The notes: generated by a model from the sequence alone, not told the origin. Counted from the stretch's first letter, positions 9,309 through 19,172 are shown. The stretch is DNA of 64,000 nt from Actinobacillus sp. GY-402 (GCF_014843355.1 NZ_CP062137.1:1178001-1242000), one strand, 5' to 3'. Translations and numbers: made by a program.

Positions 9309-10496
9309 ATGCAAAATTTTAATTATTTCACGCCGACCCGAATCATTTTCGGGAAAGATACCGAACAGCAGACGGGCGAACTGATTAAAGCTCAAGGCTG
9401 CAAAAAAATCCTGATTCATTACGGCGGTCAAAGTGCGAAAAAATCCGGTTTGTTAGATCGTATTAAAGCCTCGCTCGATAACGCCGGCATCGCCTATACG
9501 GAGCTGGGCGGCGTGGTGCCGAATCCGTTGTTATCTCTGGTTTATCAAGGCATTGATTTGTGTAAAAAAGAAAAGGTAGATTTTATTCTTGCCGTGGGCG
9601 GCGGAAGCGTCATTGATTCCGCCAAGGCCATTGCCTACGGCGTTGCCGAACCCGATAAAGACGTCTGGGAACTTTACGATCGCAAACGCCAGGCCGCCGC
9701 TTGTTTGCCGGTCGCCACCGTGTTAACCATTGCCGCCGCCGGCAGCGAAATGAGCCCGAGTTCCGTCATCACCAAAGATGAAGGCGGCATCAAACGGGGT
9801 TATAGCAACGATTTGTCGCGCCCGAAATTCTCTATTTTAAATCCCGAACTCACTATGACGTTGCCTGCATATCAAACCGCCAGCGGCAATGCGGATATTT
9901 TAATGCATACTATGGAACGTTATTTTACTCCTCACGACACCATGGAAATCACCGATTCCATTGCCGAAGGCTTATTAAAAACCGTGATGAAAAATGCGCG
10001 GATTCTGGTAGAAGATCCGCAAAATTACGAAGCCCGCGCAGAAATTATGTGGAGCGGCAGTTTATCCCATAACGGTTTAACCGGTTGCGGCGGCGGACAA
10101 GGCGATTGGGCGACTCACATGTTAGAACACGAATTAAGCGGTTTGTTCGGTGTCACTCACGGCGCGGGTTTAGCGGCGATTTGGGGGCATTGGGCAAGAT
10201 ATGTTTATAAAGACTGCCTGCCGCGCTTCGAACGTTTCGCCGTGCAAGTGATGGGCGTTACAGCGGCTGAGAATGCGGAACAAACCGCCTTAAAAGGCAT
10301 CGAAGCCATGGAAGATTTCTTTCGCAGCATCGGCATGCCGACCAATTTATCCGAATTGGGCGTAAACGCCGGCGCGGAGCAAATCGCCGAAATGGCAAGA
10401 AAATGCGCTATCGCCACCAACGGCTGCGCCGGTGCCGTCAAACCCTTATACGAACAGGATATGATAGCCATTTACACGGCGGCTCAAAACGCATAA
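9309..10496 (+). CDS. Iron-containing alcohol dehydrogenase (BdhA/YqhD-like)
   Basis: This 395-residue group III alcohol dehydrogenase has an N-terminal Rossmann-like half with the GGGSVIDSAKA cofactor motif. The C-terminal helical half carries the metal ligands: Asp in GNADILMHTMERY, His in that same segment, and His residues in HMLEHELSGLFGVTHGAGLA. It is expected to reduce aldehydes to alcohols with NAD(P)H in the cytoplasm. NADPH-dependent butanol dehydrogenases and YqhD are the closest known types; substrate cannot be set from sequence. GGAGGAATAACG precedes the ATG. Confidence 0.9.
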   Translation: MQNFNYFTPTRIIFGKDTEQQTGELIKAQGCKKILIHYGGQSAKKSGLLDRIKASLDNAGIAYTELGGVVPNPLLSLVYQGIDLCKKEKVDFILAVGGGSVIDSAKAIAYGVAEPDKDVWELYDRKRQAAACLPVATVLTIAAAGSEMSPSSVITKDEGGIKRGYSNDLSRPKFSILNPELTMTLPAYQTASGNADILMHTMERYFTPHDTMEITDSIAEGLLKTVMKNARILVEDPQNYEARAEIMWSGSLSHNGLTGCGGGQGDWATHMLEHELSGLFGVTHGAGLAAIWGHWARYVYKDCLPRFERFAVQVMGVTAAENAEQTALKGIEAMEDFFRSIGMPTNLSELGVNAGAEQIAEMARKCAIATNGCAGAVKPLYEQDMIAIYTAAQNA

Positions 10497-10542
10497 TGAG
10501 CGCGTTTTCATCACGTCAATAAAAACAAAACCGGACTGTTCA

Positions 10543-10562
10543 GCATGCCGAATTCGGATAGA
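10543..10562 (+). terminator. Hairpin downstream of alcohol dehydrogenase gene
   Basis: The arms ATGCCGAAT and ATTCGGCAT form a perfect 9-bp stem about 47 bases after the stop. The following TATAAATTTATC is only weakly T-rich, so termination strength is uncertain. Confidence 0.5.
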
Positions 10563-10649
10563 TTCGGCATTATAAATTTATCCGTTTCCCATGCGGCGAC
10601 ATTATTTTGCCTTTGCATGGGATTTTCCCGTAAAAATTTTAATTGTGCC

Positions 10650-10675
10650 CTTGAAATTCATCTCCGCTCCCCCAT
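10650..10675 (+). promoter_or_regulatory. Sigma-32 heat-shock promoter of dnaK (distal)
   Basis: CTTGAAA at 10650-10656 and CCCCAT at 10670-10675 are separated by 13 bases. This matches the RpoH consensus elements and spacing closely. It lies about 150 bases upstream of the dnaK start codon. Confidence 0.8.
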
Positions 10676-10739
10676 TTTCCAAAACAAGACGGATTTGCAC
10701 CGCACTTTTGAAAAATTAAAAAAATTTTTAAAATTGCCT

Positions 10740-10767
10740 CTTGAAAAAGAAATTGCAATCCACATTT
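10740..10767 (+). promoter_or_regulatory. Second sigma-32-like promoter of dnaK (proximal)
   Basis: CTTGAAA at 10740-10746 is followed after 13 bases by CCACATTT, one mismatch from the CCCCAT -10 element. It is about 60 bases upstream of dnaK, giving a tandem arrangement with the distal promoter. Confidence 0.55.
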
Positions 10768-10827
10768 TAATATCACGTAAGAACGCGCAGGCGTTCGGTG
10801 AAACGAATTAAAACTAGGAGAAACAAA

Positions 10828-12735
10828 ATGGGTAAAATTATTGGTATTGACTTAGGTACAACAAACTCTTGCGTTGCGGTAATGGACGGTGACAAACCGC
10901 GCGTTATTGAAAATGCAGAGGGCGATCGTACAACTCCGTCAATCATTGCATACACAAATGACAACGAAACATTAGTTGGTCAACCGGCAAAACGTCAAGC
11001 CGTGACCAATCCTAAAAATACTTTATTCGCGATTAAACGTTTAATCGGTCGTCGTTTTGAAGACAGCGAAGTGCAACGTGACGTTAGCATTATGCCGTTC
11101 CAAATCATCAAAGCGGATAACGGCGACGCATGGGTCGAAGTGAAAGGCGAAAAACTGGCACCGCCGCAAATCTCCGCCGAAGTATTGAAAAAAATGAAGA
11201 AAACCGCGGAAGATTTCCTGGGCGAACCGGTTACCGAAGCGGTAATTACCGTTCCTGCATACTTTAACGACGCACAACGTCAGGCAACAAAAGATGCCGG
11301 TCGTATCGCAGGTTTGGATGTTAAACGCATCATTAACGAACCGACTGCCGCAGCATTGGCTTACGGTTTGGATAAAGGCAAAGGTAACCAAACTATCGCG
11401 GTTTACGACTTAGGCGGCGGTACGTTCGACTTATCTATCATCGAAATTGATGAAGTGGGCGGCGAAAAAACCTTTGAAGTATTAGCGACCAACGGTGATA
11501 CTCACTTAGGCGGTGAAGACTTCGATAACCGTGTCATCAACTACTTGGTTGACGAGTTCAAAAAAGAACAAGGCGTAGATTTGCGTAACGATCCGCTGGC
11601 TATGCAACGTTTGAAAGAAGCGGGTGAAAAAGCGAAAATCGAATTGTCTTCCGCACAACAAACCGATGTGAACTTACCTTACATCACTGCGGATGCCACA
11701 GGTCCTAAACACTTGAACATTAAATTAACCCGTGCGAAATTGGAAGCGTTAGTGGAAGATTTGGTGGCGCGTTCAATGGAACCAGTGAAAGTGGCGCTTA
11801 AAGATGCAGGTTTAAGCGTGTCCGAAATCGACGACGTGATTTTGGTGGGCGGTCAAACCCGTATGCCGTTAGTTCAACAGAAAGTAGCCGAATTCTTCGG
11901 CAAAGAACCGCGTAAAGACGTTAACCCGGATGAAGCGGTTGCAGTGGGTGCGGCGGTTCAGGGCGGCGTGTTGTCCGGTAACGTCACCGACGTATTGTTG
12001 TTAGACGTAACACCGTTATCATTGGGTATCGAAACCATGGGCGGCGTGATGACAACCCTGATTGAGAAAAATACTACGATTCCGACTAAGAAATCACAGG
12101 TGTTCTCAACGGCGGAAGACAACCAAAGTGCGGTAACCATTCACGTGCTTCAAGGTGAACGTAAACAAGCAAGCGCCAACAAATCTTTAGGTCAATTTAA
12201 CCTTGAAGGTATTAACCCGGCTCCGCGCGGTATGCCTCAAATTGAAGTGACTTTCGATATCGACGCGGACGGTATCATCCACGTTTCCGCGAAAGATAAA
12301 GGTACCGGTAAAGAACAACAAATTACGATTAAAGCTTCGTCCGGCTTGACTGATGAAGAAATTCAGCAAATGGTTCGTGATGCGGAAGCAAACGCCGAAG
12401 CGGATCGTAAATTTGAAGAATTGGTCCAAGCCCGTAACCAAGCGGATGCATTAGTCCACGCGACCCGTAAACAGTTGACGGAAGCCGGTGACAAATTATC
12501 TGCGGACGACAAAGCGCCGATTGAAAAAGCGGTAAGCGAATTGGAAGAAGCGGTGAAAGGCGATGATAAAAACGCAATTGAAGCGAAAACTCAAGCCTTA
12601 ATCCAGGTTTCTGAAAAATTAATGCAGGCCGCTCAGCAACAAGCGCAGGCAAATACGCAAGGTCAACAATCCCAAGGCGGAAACGACGACGGTGTAGTTG
12701 ATGCGGAATTTGAAGAAGTGAAGGATAATAAATAA
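10828..12735 (+). CDS. dnaK: Molecular chaperone DnaK (Hsp70)
   Basis: This 635-residue Hsp70 starts at the ATG at 10828 after CTAGGAGAAACAAA; an upstream in-frame ATG at 10798 adds ten implausible residues. The ATPase domain (about 1-380) has [37 protein letters not shown] and [12 protein letters not shown]. The substrate-binding domain (about 390-600) includes [14 protein letters not shown], and a lid ends in EEVKDNK. It refolds and delivers client proteins with DnaJ and GrpE. dnaJ follows on the same strand after a 101-bp gap containing a palindromic element. Confidence 0.98.
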   Translation: MGKIIGIDLGTTNSCVAVMDGDKPRVIENAEGDRTTPSIIAYTNDNETLVGQPAKRQAVTNPKNTLFAIKRLIGRRFEDSEVQRDVSIMPFQIIKADNGDAWVEVKGEKLAPPQISAEVLKKMKKTAEDFLGEPVTEAVITVPAYFNDAQRQATKDAGRIAGLDVKRIINEPTAAALAYGLDKGKGNQTIAVYDLGGGTFDLSIIEIDEVGGEKTFEVLATNGDTHLGGEDFDNRVINYLVDEFKKEQGVDLRNDPLAMQRLKEAGEKAKIELSSAQQTDVNLPYITADATGPKHLNIKLTRAKLEALVEDLVARSMEPVKVALKDAGLSVSEIDDVILVGGQTRMPLVQQKVAEFFGKEPRKDVNPDEAVAVGAAVQGGVLSGNVTDVLLLDVTPLSLGIETMGGVMTTLIEKNTTIPTKKSQVFSTAEDNQSAVTIHVLQGERKQASANKSLGQFNLEGINPAPRGMPQIEVTFDIDADGIIHVSAKDKGTGKEQQITIKASSGLTDEEIQQMVRDAEANAEADRKFEELVQARNQADALVHATRKQLTEAGDKLSADDKAPIEKAVSELEEAVKGDDKNAIEAKTQALIQVSEKLMQAAQQQAQANTQGQQSQGGNDDGVVDAEFEEVKDNK

Positions 12736-12743
12736 TCCCCTTT

Positions 12744-12817
12744 GTAGGGGCGGGTTTTATACCCGCCCTTTTGCATTAAAATCAATCATTTCGGGCGGAC
12801 ATAAAATCCGCCCCTAC
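12744..12817. repeat. 74-bp palindromic element between dnaK and dnaJ
   Basis: The outer arms GTAGGGGCGG (12744-12753) and CCGCCCCTAC (12808-12817) are exact inverse complements. Inside are two smaller hairpins: GGGCGGGT/ACCCGCCC (12748-12768) followed by TTTT, and GGGCGGA/TCCGCCC (12793-12813). The first could act as an attenuator lowering dnaJ relative to dnaK. The whole element looks like a miniature dispersed repeat. Confidence 0.75.
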
Positions 12818-12836
12818 GCATATAATACGTAAAATT

Positions 12837-13970
12837 ATGGCAAAACAAGATTATTACGAAATCCTTGGTGTAGAACGCGGTGCGGACGAAAAAGCGATTA
12901 AAAAAGCCTATAAACGTCTCGCCATGAAATACCACCCCGACCGCACCAAAGGGGATAAAGCAAGTGAAGAGAAATTCAAAGAAATCAATGAAGCCTACGA
13001 AATTCTAAGCGATAAAGAAAAACGCGCGGCTTATGATCAATACGGTCATGCCGCCTTTGAACAAGGCGGTTTCGGTGGCGCGGGTGCCGGTGGATTCGGC
13101 GGCGGATTTGGCGGTTTCGGCGGATTCGAAGACATCTTCAGCGAAATGTTCGGCAGCGGTTCCAGCCGCCAACGCGTAGTACGCGGAGACGACTTGCGTT
13201 ACGACATTGAAATCACGCTGGAAGAAGCGGTTCGCGGCGTCACCAAAGATATTCAGATTCAAACTCTGGCATCTTGTGATCATTGCGACGGCACCGGCGC
13301 GGAAAAAGGTTCTAAAGTGGAAACCTGCCCGACTTGTCACGGTCACGGACGGGTTCGCCGTCAGCAAGGTTTCTTTATGACGGAAACGACCTGTCCGCAC
13401 TGTCACGGAACCGGTAAAAAAATCGAAAAACCTTGTAAAAAATGTCACGGTGACGGTCGCGTACACAAAACCGAAAGCCTGTCCGTTAAAATTCCCGCCG
13501 GTGTGGATAGCGGTAACCAATTACGGTTGGCGGGCAAAGGCGCAGCAGGTGAAAACGGTGCGCCGGCGGGCGATTTATACGTGGTCATCCATGTAAAAGA
13601 TCACCACATTTTCGAACGTGACGGCAACAACCTTTACTGCGAAGTCCCAATCAGCTTCACTCAGGCGGCGCTGGGCGGCGAAATTGAAGTACCGACCCTG
13701 GACGGCAGAGCGAAACTCAAAATCCCGGAAGGTACGCAAACCGGCACCATGTTCCGCATGCGCGGCAAAGGAATTACCGCCATGCGTTCCGGCTATGCGG
13801 GCGATTTAATCTGTAAAATTACGGTAGAAACGCCGGTGAAACTGACGGATGAACAAAAAGATTTGTTACACAAACTGGAAACCAGCCTGGAAGGTAAAAC
13901 GACGCAGCGTCCGAAATCTTCCAGCTTCCTCGATAGCGTGAAGAAATTCTTTGATAATTTAGGAAAATAG
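12837..13970 (+). CDS. dnaJ: Co-chaperone DnaJ (Hsp40)
   Basis: This 377-residue type I Hsp40 has an N-terminal J domain with the HPD motif ([11 protein letters not shown]) and a Gly/Phe-rich linker (about 76-105). The zinc region has four CxxCxGxG repeats ([32 protein letters not shown]), followed by the C-terminal substrate-binding domains. It stimulates DnaK ATP hydrolysis and hands over unfolded clients. Expression is probably from the dnaK heat-shock promoters by read-through. Confidence 0.98.
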   Translation: MAKQDYYEILGVERGADEKAIKKAYKRLAMKYHPDRTKGDKASEEKFKEINEAYEILSDKEKRAAYDQYGHAAFEQGGFGGAGAGGFGGGFGGFGGFEDIFSEMFGSGSSRQRVVRGDDLRYDIEITLEEAVRGVTKDIQIQTLASCDHCDGTGAEKGSKVETCPTCHGHGRVRRQQGFFMTETTCPHCHGTGKKIEKPCKKCHGDGRVHKTESLSVKIPAGVDSGNQLRLAGKGAAGENGAPAGDLYVVIHVKDHHIFERDGNNLYCEVPISFTQAALGGEIEVPTLDGRAKLKIPEGTQTGTMFRMRGKGITAMRSGYAGDLICKITVETPVKLTDEQKDLLHKLETSLEGKTTQRPKSSSFLDSVKKFFDNLGK

Positions 13971-14000
13971 TCGCAAGGGCCATCGCCCGCGCGATTCGTT

Positions 14001-14068
14001 AAAAGTGCGGTCAAAATTCCGAATGTTTTTTGGATTAAAAAAACAAGCGAAAAATTGACCGCACTTTT
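14001..14068. terminator. Inverted uptake-signal pair terminating dnaJ and yrbG
   Basis: AAAAGTGCGGTCAAAATTCC on the left and TTGACCGCACTTTTTATT on the right form an inverted pair between two convergent genes, ending in a T-run on the plus strand. Confidence 0.7.
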
Positions 14069-14081
14069 TATTGGATGAAAA

Positions 14082-15044
14082 TTAAATTGCCGTATTGAAC
14101 AGCCAAGTATTGTAGCCGATATAAGCCAGCAAGAAAATCAACCCTTTCAAACGGTTAATTTCCCCTTTCTTACCGAAACCGAAAATCAGCAATAACACCG
14201 TTAACGCGGACATCACCAACATATCGCGCGAGAACACTTCCTGCCCCACGTGCATTGGAGAAATTGCGCCGGCAATCCCCACCACGGCCAAGGTATTAAA
14301 CAAGTTGGAACCGATAATATTGCCCACCGCAAGATCCACTTCACCCTTGCGGGCCGCCATTAAAGAAGACGCCAATTCGGGCAATGAAGTGCCGACGGCG
14401 ACAATAGTCAGACCGATAACCAAATCGCTGATGCCGAAATATTTCGCCATTTCCACTGCACCCCATACCAGCAGCTGGGAACTGCCGATTAACAAGATTA
14501 ACCCCACAAGCACCCAAATAATTGACACGATTAACGGCATATATTCGCGCGTACTCAAATGTTCCTGCAAATCGCCGACCAAGGTATCGGATTTCTGAGT
14601 TAAACCGTGCCAAACGGTCCAGCTCATATATATAGCGAAAATCAGTAATAAAATCACCGCATCCGAACGGGAAACCTCGCCGTCATAAATCAGATAAGCG
14701 GAAATCGCGGTAATCAAAAGCAGTATCGGTAATTCCAGCTTTAACACCTGAGAATTCACGGCCAGCGGAGAAATTAACGCGGTGCAGCCCAGAATCAACG
14801 CAATATTGGTAATATTCGAACCGTAAGCGTTCCCCAAGGCGATACCCGGATTATTGTTCACCGCAGAAATCGCCGACACAATCATTTCCGGCGCAGAGGT
14901 GCCGAAACCAATAATCACAATACCGATTAAAAGTTGCGGCATACCGAAATGGCGCGCTACCGCGGCGGCGCCATCCACAAAACGATCGGCGGACCAAATT
15001 AATAATAACAATCCGGCGATAATGGCTAAGCTGGGAAAAATCAT
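14082..15044 (-). CDS. yrbG: Sodium/calcium exchanger family protein (YrbG-like)
   Basis: This 320-residue inner-membrane protein has about ten hydrophobic segments in two homologous halves. Each half has the CaCA family alpha-repeat: GFGTSAPEMIVS near residue 47 and AVGTSLPELASS near residue 216. These repeats bind the cation. YrbG-type proteins are presumed Na+/Ca2+ or K+-independent exchangers; the E. coli member has no firm physiological role. CGGAGAACACT precedes the ATG. It is convergent with dnaJ. Confidence 0.88.
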   Translation of the reverse strand: MIFPSLAIIAGLLLLIWSADRFVDGAAAVARHFGMPQLLIGIVIIGFGTSAPEMIVSAISAVNNNPGIALGNAYGSNITNIALILGCTALISPLAVNSQVLKLELPILLLITAISAYLIYDGEVSRSDAVILLLIFAIYMSWTVWHGLTQKSDTLVGDLQEHLSTREYMPLIVSIIWVLVGLILLIGSSQLLVWGAVEMAKYFGISDLVIGLTIVAVGTSLPELASSLMAARKGEVDLAVGNIIGSNLFNTLAVVGIAGAISPMHVGQEVFSRDMLVMSALTVLLLIFGFGKKGEINRLKGLIFLLAYIGYNTWLFNTAI

Positions 15045-15101
15045 AGTGTTCTCCGAAGTTATGAATTAATGACAAGAAATAAATCAAAGTTATAAAGACG
15101 C

Positions 15102-15131
15102 AGAAAAAATAAAAGCCCGAAAATTCGGGCT
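15102..15131 (-). terminator. Terminator downstream of tRNA-Asn
   Basis: On the minus strand AGCCCGAA / TTCGGGCT forms a stem followed by TTTTATTTTTT. It lies about 65 bases past the tRNA 3' end. Confidence 0.8.
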
Positions 15132-15196
15132 AAAAGCTCTTGGTTGATTATAAATACTTATCAAAGGAGACAAATAAGTATTCACCAAAAGAAAAA

Positions 15197-15272
15197 TGGC
15201 TCCTCCTGCGGGACTCGAACCTGCGACATATGGATTAACAGTCCACCGTTCTACCGACTGAACTAAGGAGGA
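15197..15272 (-). tRNA. tRNA-Asn (GTT)
   Basis: The 76-nt cloverleaf has acceptor arm TCCTCCT/AGGAGGA, anticodon GTT in the loop CTGTTAA, T-loop GTTCGAGTC and encoded CCA. It is transcribed alone from a strong promoter at 15400-15428. Confidence 0.97.
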
Positions 15273-15399
15273 ATAAACTTTTGCATCGCTAACCTGATTC
15301 ACCGTGATAACTATTGTTCTTTGCCATTTGCGTTTCCGGTTTCGAAGTAAGGCGATATTCAGCCCAATATTCAGCATAGTTAGCTTCGATAGGTCGCGA

Positions 15400-15428
15400 A
15401 TAATAATGATCTTAAACTCGAATGTCAA
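15400..15428 (-). promoter_or_regulatory. Sigma-70 promoter of tRNA-Asn
   Basis: On the minus strand, TTGACA (15423-15428) and TATTAT (15400-15405) are separated by 17 bases. The predicted start leaves a leader of about 120 nt before the tRNA, longer than usual. Confidence 0.8.
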
Positions 15429-15537
15429 CTTAAAATTTAAACTTTTTGCTCGCCATGATCAATAAAATTACGTCGCGCTCAGCGCTCATGGGCAACGCCG
15501 GCGGTCAAAAAACTTCGTATTTTTTGACCGCACTTTT

Positions 15538-15560
15538 CTATCCACACAACCTGTGGATAA
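15538..15560. promoter_or_regulatory. Pair of inverted DnaA-box-like sites upstream of uvrB
   Basis: CTATCCACA (15538-15546, one mismatch) and TGTGGATAA (15552-15560, exact reverse-strand DnaA box) face each other across 5 bases. A weaker TGTGAATTA follows at 15564. E. coli uvrB is known to carry a DnaA site in its upstream region, so regulation by DnaA is plausible. Confidence 0.5.
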
Positions 15561-15828
15561 CTCTGTGAATTATTTTTTAACAAACGGTCGCAAGCCTTAT
15601 AAAATCTAGGGTTGTTTTCATTGCACTGAAAATTGGTTGTAAAATAACATTTCCTTATATTTCAATAAGTTAAAAAATTTCCATAAAATTTCAAATAAAT
15701 TTTTATCAATTTTTTACCTTACACAGCTTGACTTTCCTAACCCTGTGTAAAACCTAGAATTTTCCCGTCTGAAATCCTGTAAAAAATATGATAAAATACA
15801 CCCACTTTATAAGAGATCAGTATTCCAA

Positions 15829-17868
15829 ATGACACACAAAATTAATACCAAACCTTTTATTCTTCATTCTGAATTTAAACCTTCCGGTGATCAACCGTCC
15901 GCAATTGCAAAACTTGTCGAAAATCTAAACGACGGCCTAGCTCACCAGACATTACTTGGCGTGACCGGTTCGGGAAAAACCTTTACGATTGCAAACGTCA
16001 TTGCCCAACTCAATCGCCCGGCAATGTTGCTGGCGCCCAATAAAACGCTGGCGGCTCAACTTTATGCGGAAATGAAGGCTTTCTTCCCGGAAAATGCGGT
16101 GGAATACTTCGTTTCTTATTATGATTATTACCAACCCGAAGCCTATGTTCCCAGCAGTGACACCTTTATTGAAAAAGACGCCTCGATTAACGATCAAATC
16201 GAGCAAATGCGGCTGTCCGCCACTAAATCTTTCCTAGAACGGCGCGATACCATCGTAGTGGCTTCCGTTTCCGCCATTTATGGTTTAGGAGATCCGGACA
16301 GTTATCTGAAAATGATGTTGCACCTGCAAGCCGGCGCCATTATCGACCAGCGTCAAATTTTAAGCCGTTTGGCGGAATTACAGTACAGTCGTAATGATCA
16401 GGCGTTTCAACGCGGTACCTTTCGGGTGCGCGGCGAAATTATCGATATTTTTCCGGCCGAAAGTGACGATCAGGCAGTACGTATAGAACTTTTTGACAAT
16501 GAAATCGAACGTTTGAGTTTGTTTGATCCGCTCACCGGCACCAGTTTCGGCGCCGTTCCGCGCTTTACGATTTATCCGAAAACTCACTATGTGACGCCGC
16601 GCGAACAGATTCTGGACGCCATAGAAAAAATTAAAGCGGAATTAGCGCAGCGCCGGGAATATTTCATCAAAGAAAACAAATTGCTGGAAGAACAACGTAT
16701 TACTCAACGTACGTTGTTTGATATCGAAATGATGAACGAACTGGGATATTGTTCCGGTATCGAAAACTACTCGCGTTATCTGTCCGGTCGTAATGAGGGC
16801 GAACCGCCGCCGACATTATTTGATTACGTTCCGTCGGACGGCTTATTAATTATTGACGAAAGTCATGTCACCGTGCCGCAAATCGGCGGGATGTACCGCG
16901 GCGACCGTTCCCGTAAAGAAACCTTGGTTGAATACGGTTTTCGCCTGCCTTCCGCATTGGATAATCGTCCGTTGCGGTTTGAAGAATTCGAACGATTGGC
17001 TCCGCAAACCATTTATGTTTCGGCAACGCCGGGACCTTATGAGTTAGAAAAATCCGGTTCGGAAATTATCGATCAGGTTGTACGCCCTACCGGATTGGTG
17101 GATCCTGAAATCGAGATTCGCCCGGTTGCCATTCAAGTGGATGATTTGCTTTCCGAAGCACGTCAAAGAGCGGAAAAAAATGAGCGGGTTTTAGTTACGA
17201 CACTCACCAAGCGGATGGCGGAAGATCTGACCGATTACCTGGAAGAACACGGCGTACGGGTACGTTATCTGCATTCGGATATTGACACGGTAGAACGGGT
17301 GGAAATCATTCGAGATCTCCGCTTAGGCGAGTTTGACGTGCTGGTGGGCATCAACTTATTACGTGAAGGTTTGGATATTCCGGAAGTTTCATTAGTCGCA
17401 ATTTTAGATGCCGATAAAGAAGGCTTCCTGCGCTCCGAACGTTCGCTTATCCAAACTATCGGACGAGCGGCCCGCAACCTGAAAGGGAAAGCGATTTTGT
17501 ATGCGGATCGCATTACCCTTTCCATGGATAAAGCCATCACGGAGACCAACCGACGCCGTGAAAAACAGATAAAATACAATGAAGAACACGGCATTATTCC
17601 GCAGGGACTAAACAAAAAAGTGGGAGAACTGCTGGACATCGGACAGGGTTCCGGTCGCATCAAAGGAAAATCCCGTAATAACAAAGTTGAGGAATCTTCT
17701 GCAGGTTATAAAATACCGAAAACACCAAAAGAATTGCAGAAAGAAATCAAAAAACTCGAGCAACAAATGTACAAATACGCCCAAGATTTGGAATTTGAAA
17801 AAGCCGCCGCCGCACGCGATCAGCTACACCGATTACGGCAAGAATTTATGCTTGATGAACTCGAATAA
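15829..17868 (+). CDS. uvrB: Excinuclease ABC subunit B
   Basis: This 679-residue helicase-like protein has Walker [11 protein letters not shown] (near residue 45) and the beta-hairpin region [20 protein letters not shown] that clamps damaged DNA. It also has the DEAD-type IIDESHV, helicase motif [11 protein letters not shown] and a C-terminal UVR motif ([16 protein letters not shown]). It verifies lesions delivered by UvrA and recruits UvrC in nucleotide excision repair. uvrC is also in this window, at the far right. A strong terminator follows. Confidence 0.98.
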   Translation: MTHKINTKPFILHSEFKPSGDQPSAIAKLVENLNDGLAHQTLLGVTGSGKTFTIANVIAQLNRPAMLLAPNKTLAAQLYAEMKAFFPENAVEYFVSYYDYYQPEAYVPSSDTFIEKDASINDQIEQMRLSATKSFLERRDTIVVASVSAIYGLGDPDSYLKMMLHLQAGAIIDQRQILSRLAELQYSRNDQAFQRGTFRVRGEIIDIFPAESDDQAVRIELFDNEIERLSLFDPLTGTSFGAVPRFTIYPKTHYVTPREQILDAIEKIKAELAQRREYFIKENKLLEEQRITQRTLFDIEMMNELGYCSGIENYSRYLSGRNEGEPPPTLFDYVPSDGLLIIDESHVTVPQIGGMYRGDRSRKETLVEYGFRLPSALDNRPLRFEEFERLAPQTIYVSATPGPYELEKSGSEIIDQVVRPTGLVDPEIEIRPVAIQVDDLLSEARQRAEKNERVLVTTLTKRMAEDLTDYLEEHGVRVRYLHSDIDTVERVEIIRDLRLGEFDVLVGINLLREGLDIPEVSLVAILDADKEGFLRSERSLIQTIGRAARNLKGKAILYADRITLSMDKAITETNRRREKQIKYNEEHGIIPQGLNKKVGELLDIGQGSGRIKGKSRNNKVEESSAGYKIPKTPKELQKEIKKLEQQMYKYAQDLEFEKAAAARDQLHRLRQEFMLDELE

Positions 17869-17874
17869 AACAAA

Positions 17875-17903
17875 AAATCCCGGCTTCTCCGCCGGGATTT
17901 TTA
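17875..17903. terminator. Bidirectional terminator between uvrB and the Nramp-like gene
   Basis: AATCCCGGC / GCCGGGATT forms a stem with loop TTCTCC, flanked by an A-run on the left and T-run on the right. It can serve both convergent genes. Confidence 0.88.
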
Positions 17904-19172
17904 TTATGCCAACAAACCGGACTGGTTTAAAATAAATAAAATAGCGAACCCGCTGAGGAAAATCAAACCGGCGACAGAAAGCCAGAATAATCCGCCCCGA
18001 ACCTTATGTTCGCCTTGCAATACCAATGAAAAGTTCAGCCAAGCAAATAACGGTGCGGAAACAAAAGAAGCGATCATCGCGAATTTTAACATCGGGCCCA
18101 CTGCGTTATTAAAGTAGAAAATTACAGCCAAACCGGAAAGTGCGGCCAAAATAATGGCAATATTTAAAATTCTAGGCGAACTTTCTTTACTGCCTAGAAG
18201 CAGTCGCAAACTTTCCACATTGGTTCTTGAATAACCGTCAATTACGGTGATAGTGGTACCAAACATACACATAAATGCGATGAAAGCGATTAAACCGCGC
18301 GCCCATTCTCCGATAGTCGAAGCGTACATATTAATTAACTGAGCAATATACTTCCCCCCAATCATTTGCACTTGTTCGCCGGAACCGAACTGAACTAATG
18401 CGCCCAAAGCCAAAAAGACCAAAGCTAACACCGCCGTACCGATGAAACCTACATTAAAATCAAAAATTCCATCCTGATAAGAAACATTAGTCAGGCGGCG
18501 TTTTGCCACCACCCACATGGAATTAATTGCGGAAATCTCAATAGGAGCTGGCATCCATCCCATTAACGCGACAATAAAGCCTAATCCTAACGGACCGAGA
18601 TTCCACGGAGTCGGTGCGACAAAATCAGGTTGCGCGACACCTTGCATACCGTTACGCCAAAATGCAATCAACACCGCCATCACCGTTGTCACCGTCAAAG
18701 CAATCATAATTAATTTCGACAGCCCGTCCAAAATACGGTATTTTCCCAGTAGCAAAATAAAAGTGCTCACGGCAATAACCACTAAACTTAAAACCGGAAC
18801 GGGAACGGTAACGGGCAATACGAATGTTAAAATTGCCGCACAAAGTAAGCCTACTGCGGCCGTATTTATGATTGTTGCGAAAACATTGAGTAAAAAGAAA
18901 AGCCATAAATAGAATTTGCCTTTCTCCAAATAACCTTCTAATAAGGTCTTATTACTATCAAGCGTATATTGAGCGCCAAAGCGAAAAAACGGATATTTGA
19001 ATAAATTCGCCAGAATAATAATTAACGCTAATTGCCAGCCGTACATAGCACCGGCTTGAGTTGACATAATAATATGCGAACCGCCCACCGCCGCAGATGC
19101 CATGAGAATCCCCGGACCTAATGCGGCTAATTTTGATCGCCAAGAAGATTTCTCGGTATTTTGTGTATTCAT
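17904..19172 (-). CDS. Nramp-family divalent metal transporter, atypical
   Basis: This 422-residue protein has about eleven hydrophobic helices and the Nramp opening GPGILMASAAVGGSHIIMST. I chose the start at 19172 (MNTQNTEKSSW) over an upstream frame beginning MPTLFTFYTN. Canonical Nramp/MntH transporters carry DPGN in helix 1 and a Met-Pro-His in helix 6. Here helix 1 lacks DPGN, and the helix 6 region reads GWMPAPIEISAINS. It therefore belongs to a divergent branch, and its ion (Mn, Fe, Mg or other) cannot be assigned. It lies downstream of the tRNA operon, in the same direction. Confidence 0.8.
   Translation of the reverse strand: MNTQNTEKSSWRSKLAALGPGILMASAAVGGSHIIMSTQAGAMYGWQLALIIILANLFKYPFFRFGAQYTLDSNKTLLEGYLEKGKFYLWLFFLLNVFATIINTAAVGLLCAAILTFVLPVTVPVPVLSLVVIAVSTFILLLGKYRILDGLSKLIMIALTVTTVMAVLIAFWRNGMQGVAQPDFVAPTPWNLGPLGLGFIVALMGWMPAPIEISAINSMWVVAKRRLTNVSYQDGIFDFNVGFIGTAVLALVFLALGALVQFGSGEQVQMIGGKYIAQLINMYASTIGEWARGLIAFIAFMCMFGTTITVIDGYSRTNVESLRLLLGSKESSPRILNIAIILAALSGLAVIFYFNNAVGPMLKFAMIASFVSAPLFAWLNFSLVLQGEHKVRGGLFWLSVAGLIFLSGFAILFILNQSGLLA

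Larger units (their letters stand above)
15273..15828. other. Long intergenic region between tRNA-Asn and uvrB
   Basis: The 556-base gap separates the divergent tRNA-Asn and uvrB. It contains the tRNA promoter, an uptake-signal hairpin at 15501-15531 (GCGGTCAAAAAA / TTTTTTGACCGC), DnaA-box-like sites at 15538-15572 and an AT-rich stretch before uvrB. No credible protein gene is seen. I did not find a convincing LexA box or a well-spaced sigma-70 promoter for uvrB. Confidence 0.6.

Noticed and set aside
10545-10811. 88-residue frame upstream of dnaK
   Set aside because: It overlaps the two sigma-32-like promoters and a hairpin, has no ribosome site and no recognisable protein pattern.
15538-15572. 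Chromosomal replication origin near the DnaA boxes
   Set aside because: Only two or three boxes, no 13-mer-like AT repeats with GATC sites, and no origin-linked genes nearby.
15700-15828. SOS (LexA) box before uvrB
   Set aside because: CTGT-containing strings are present but none has the paired ACAG at the required distance.
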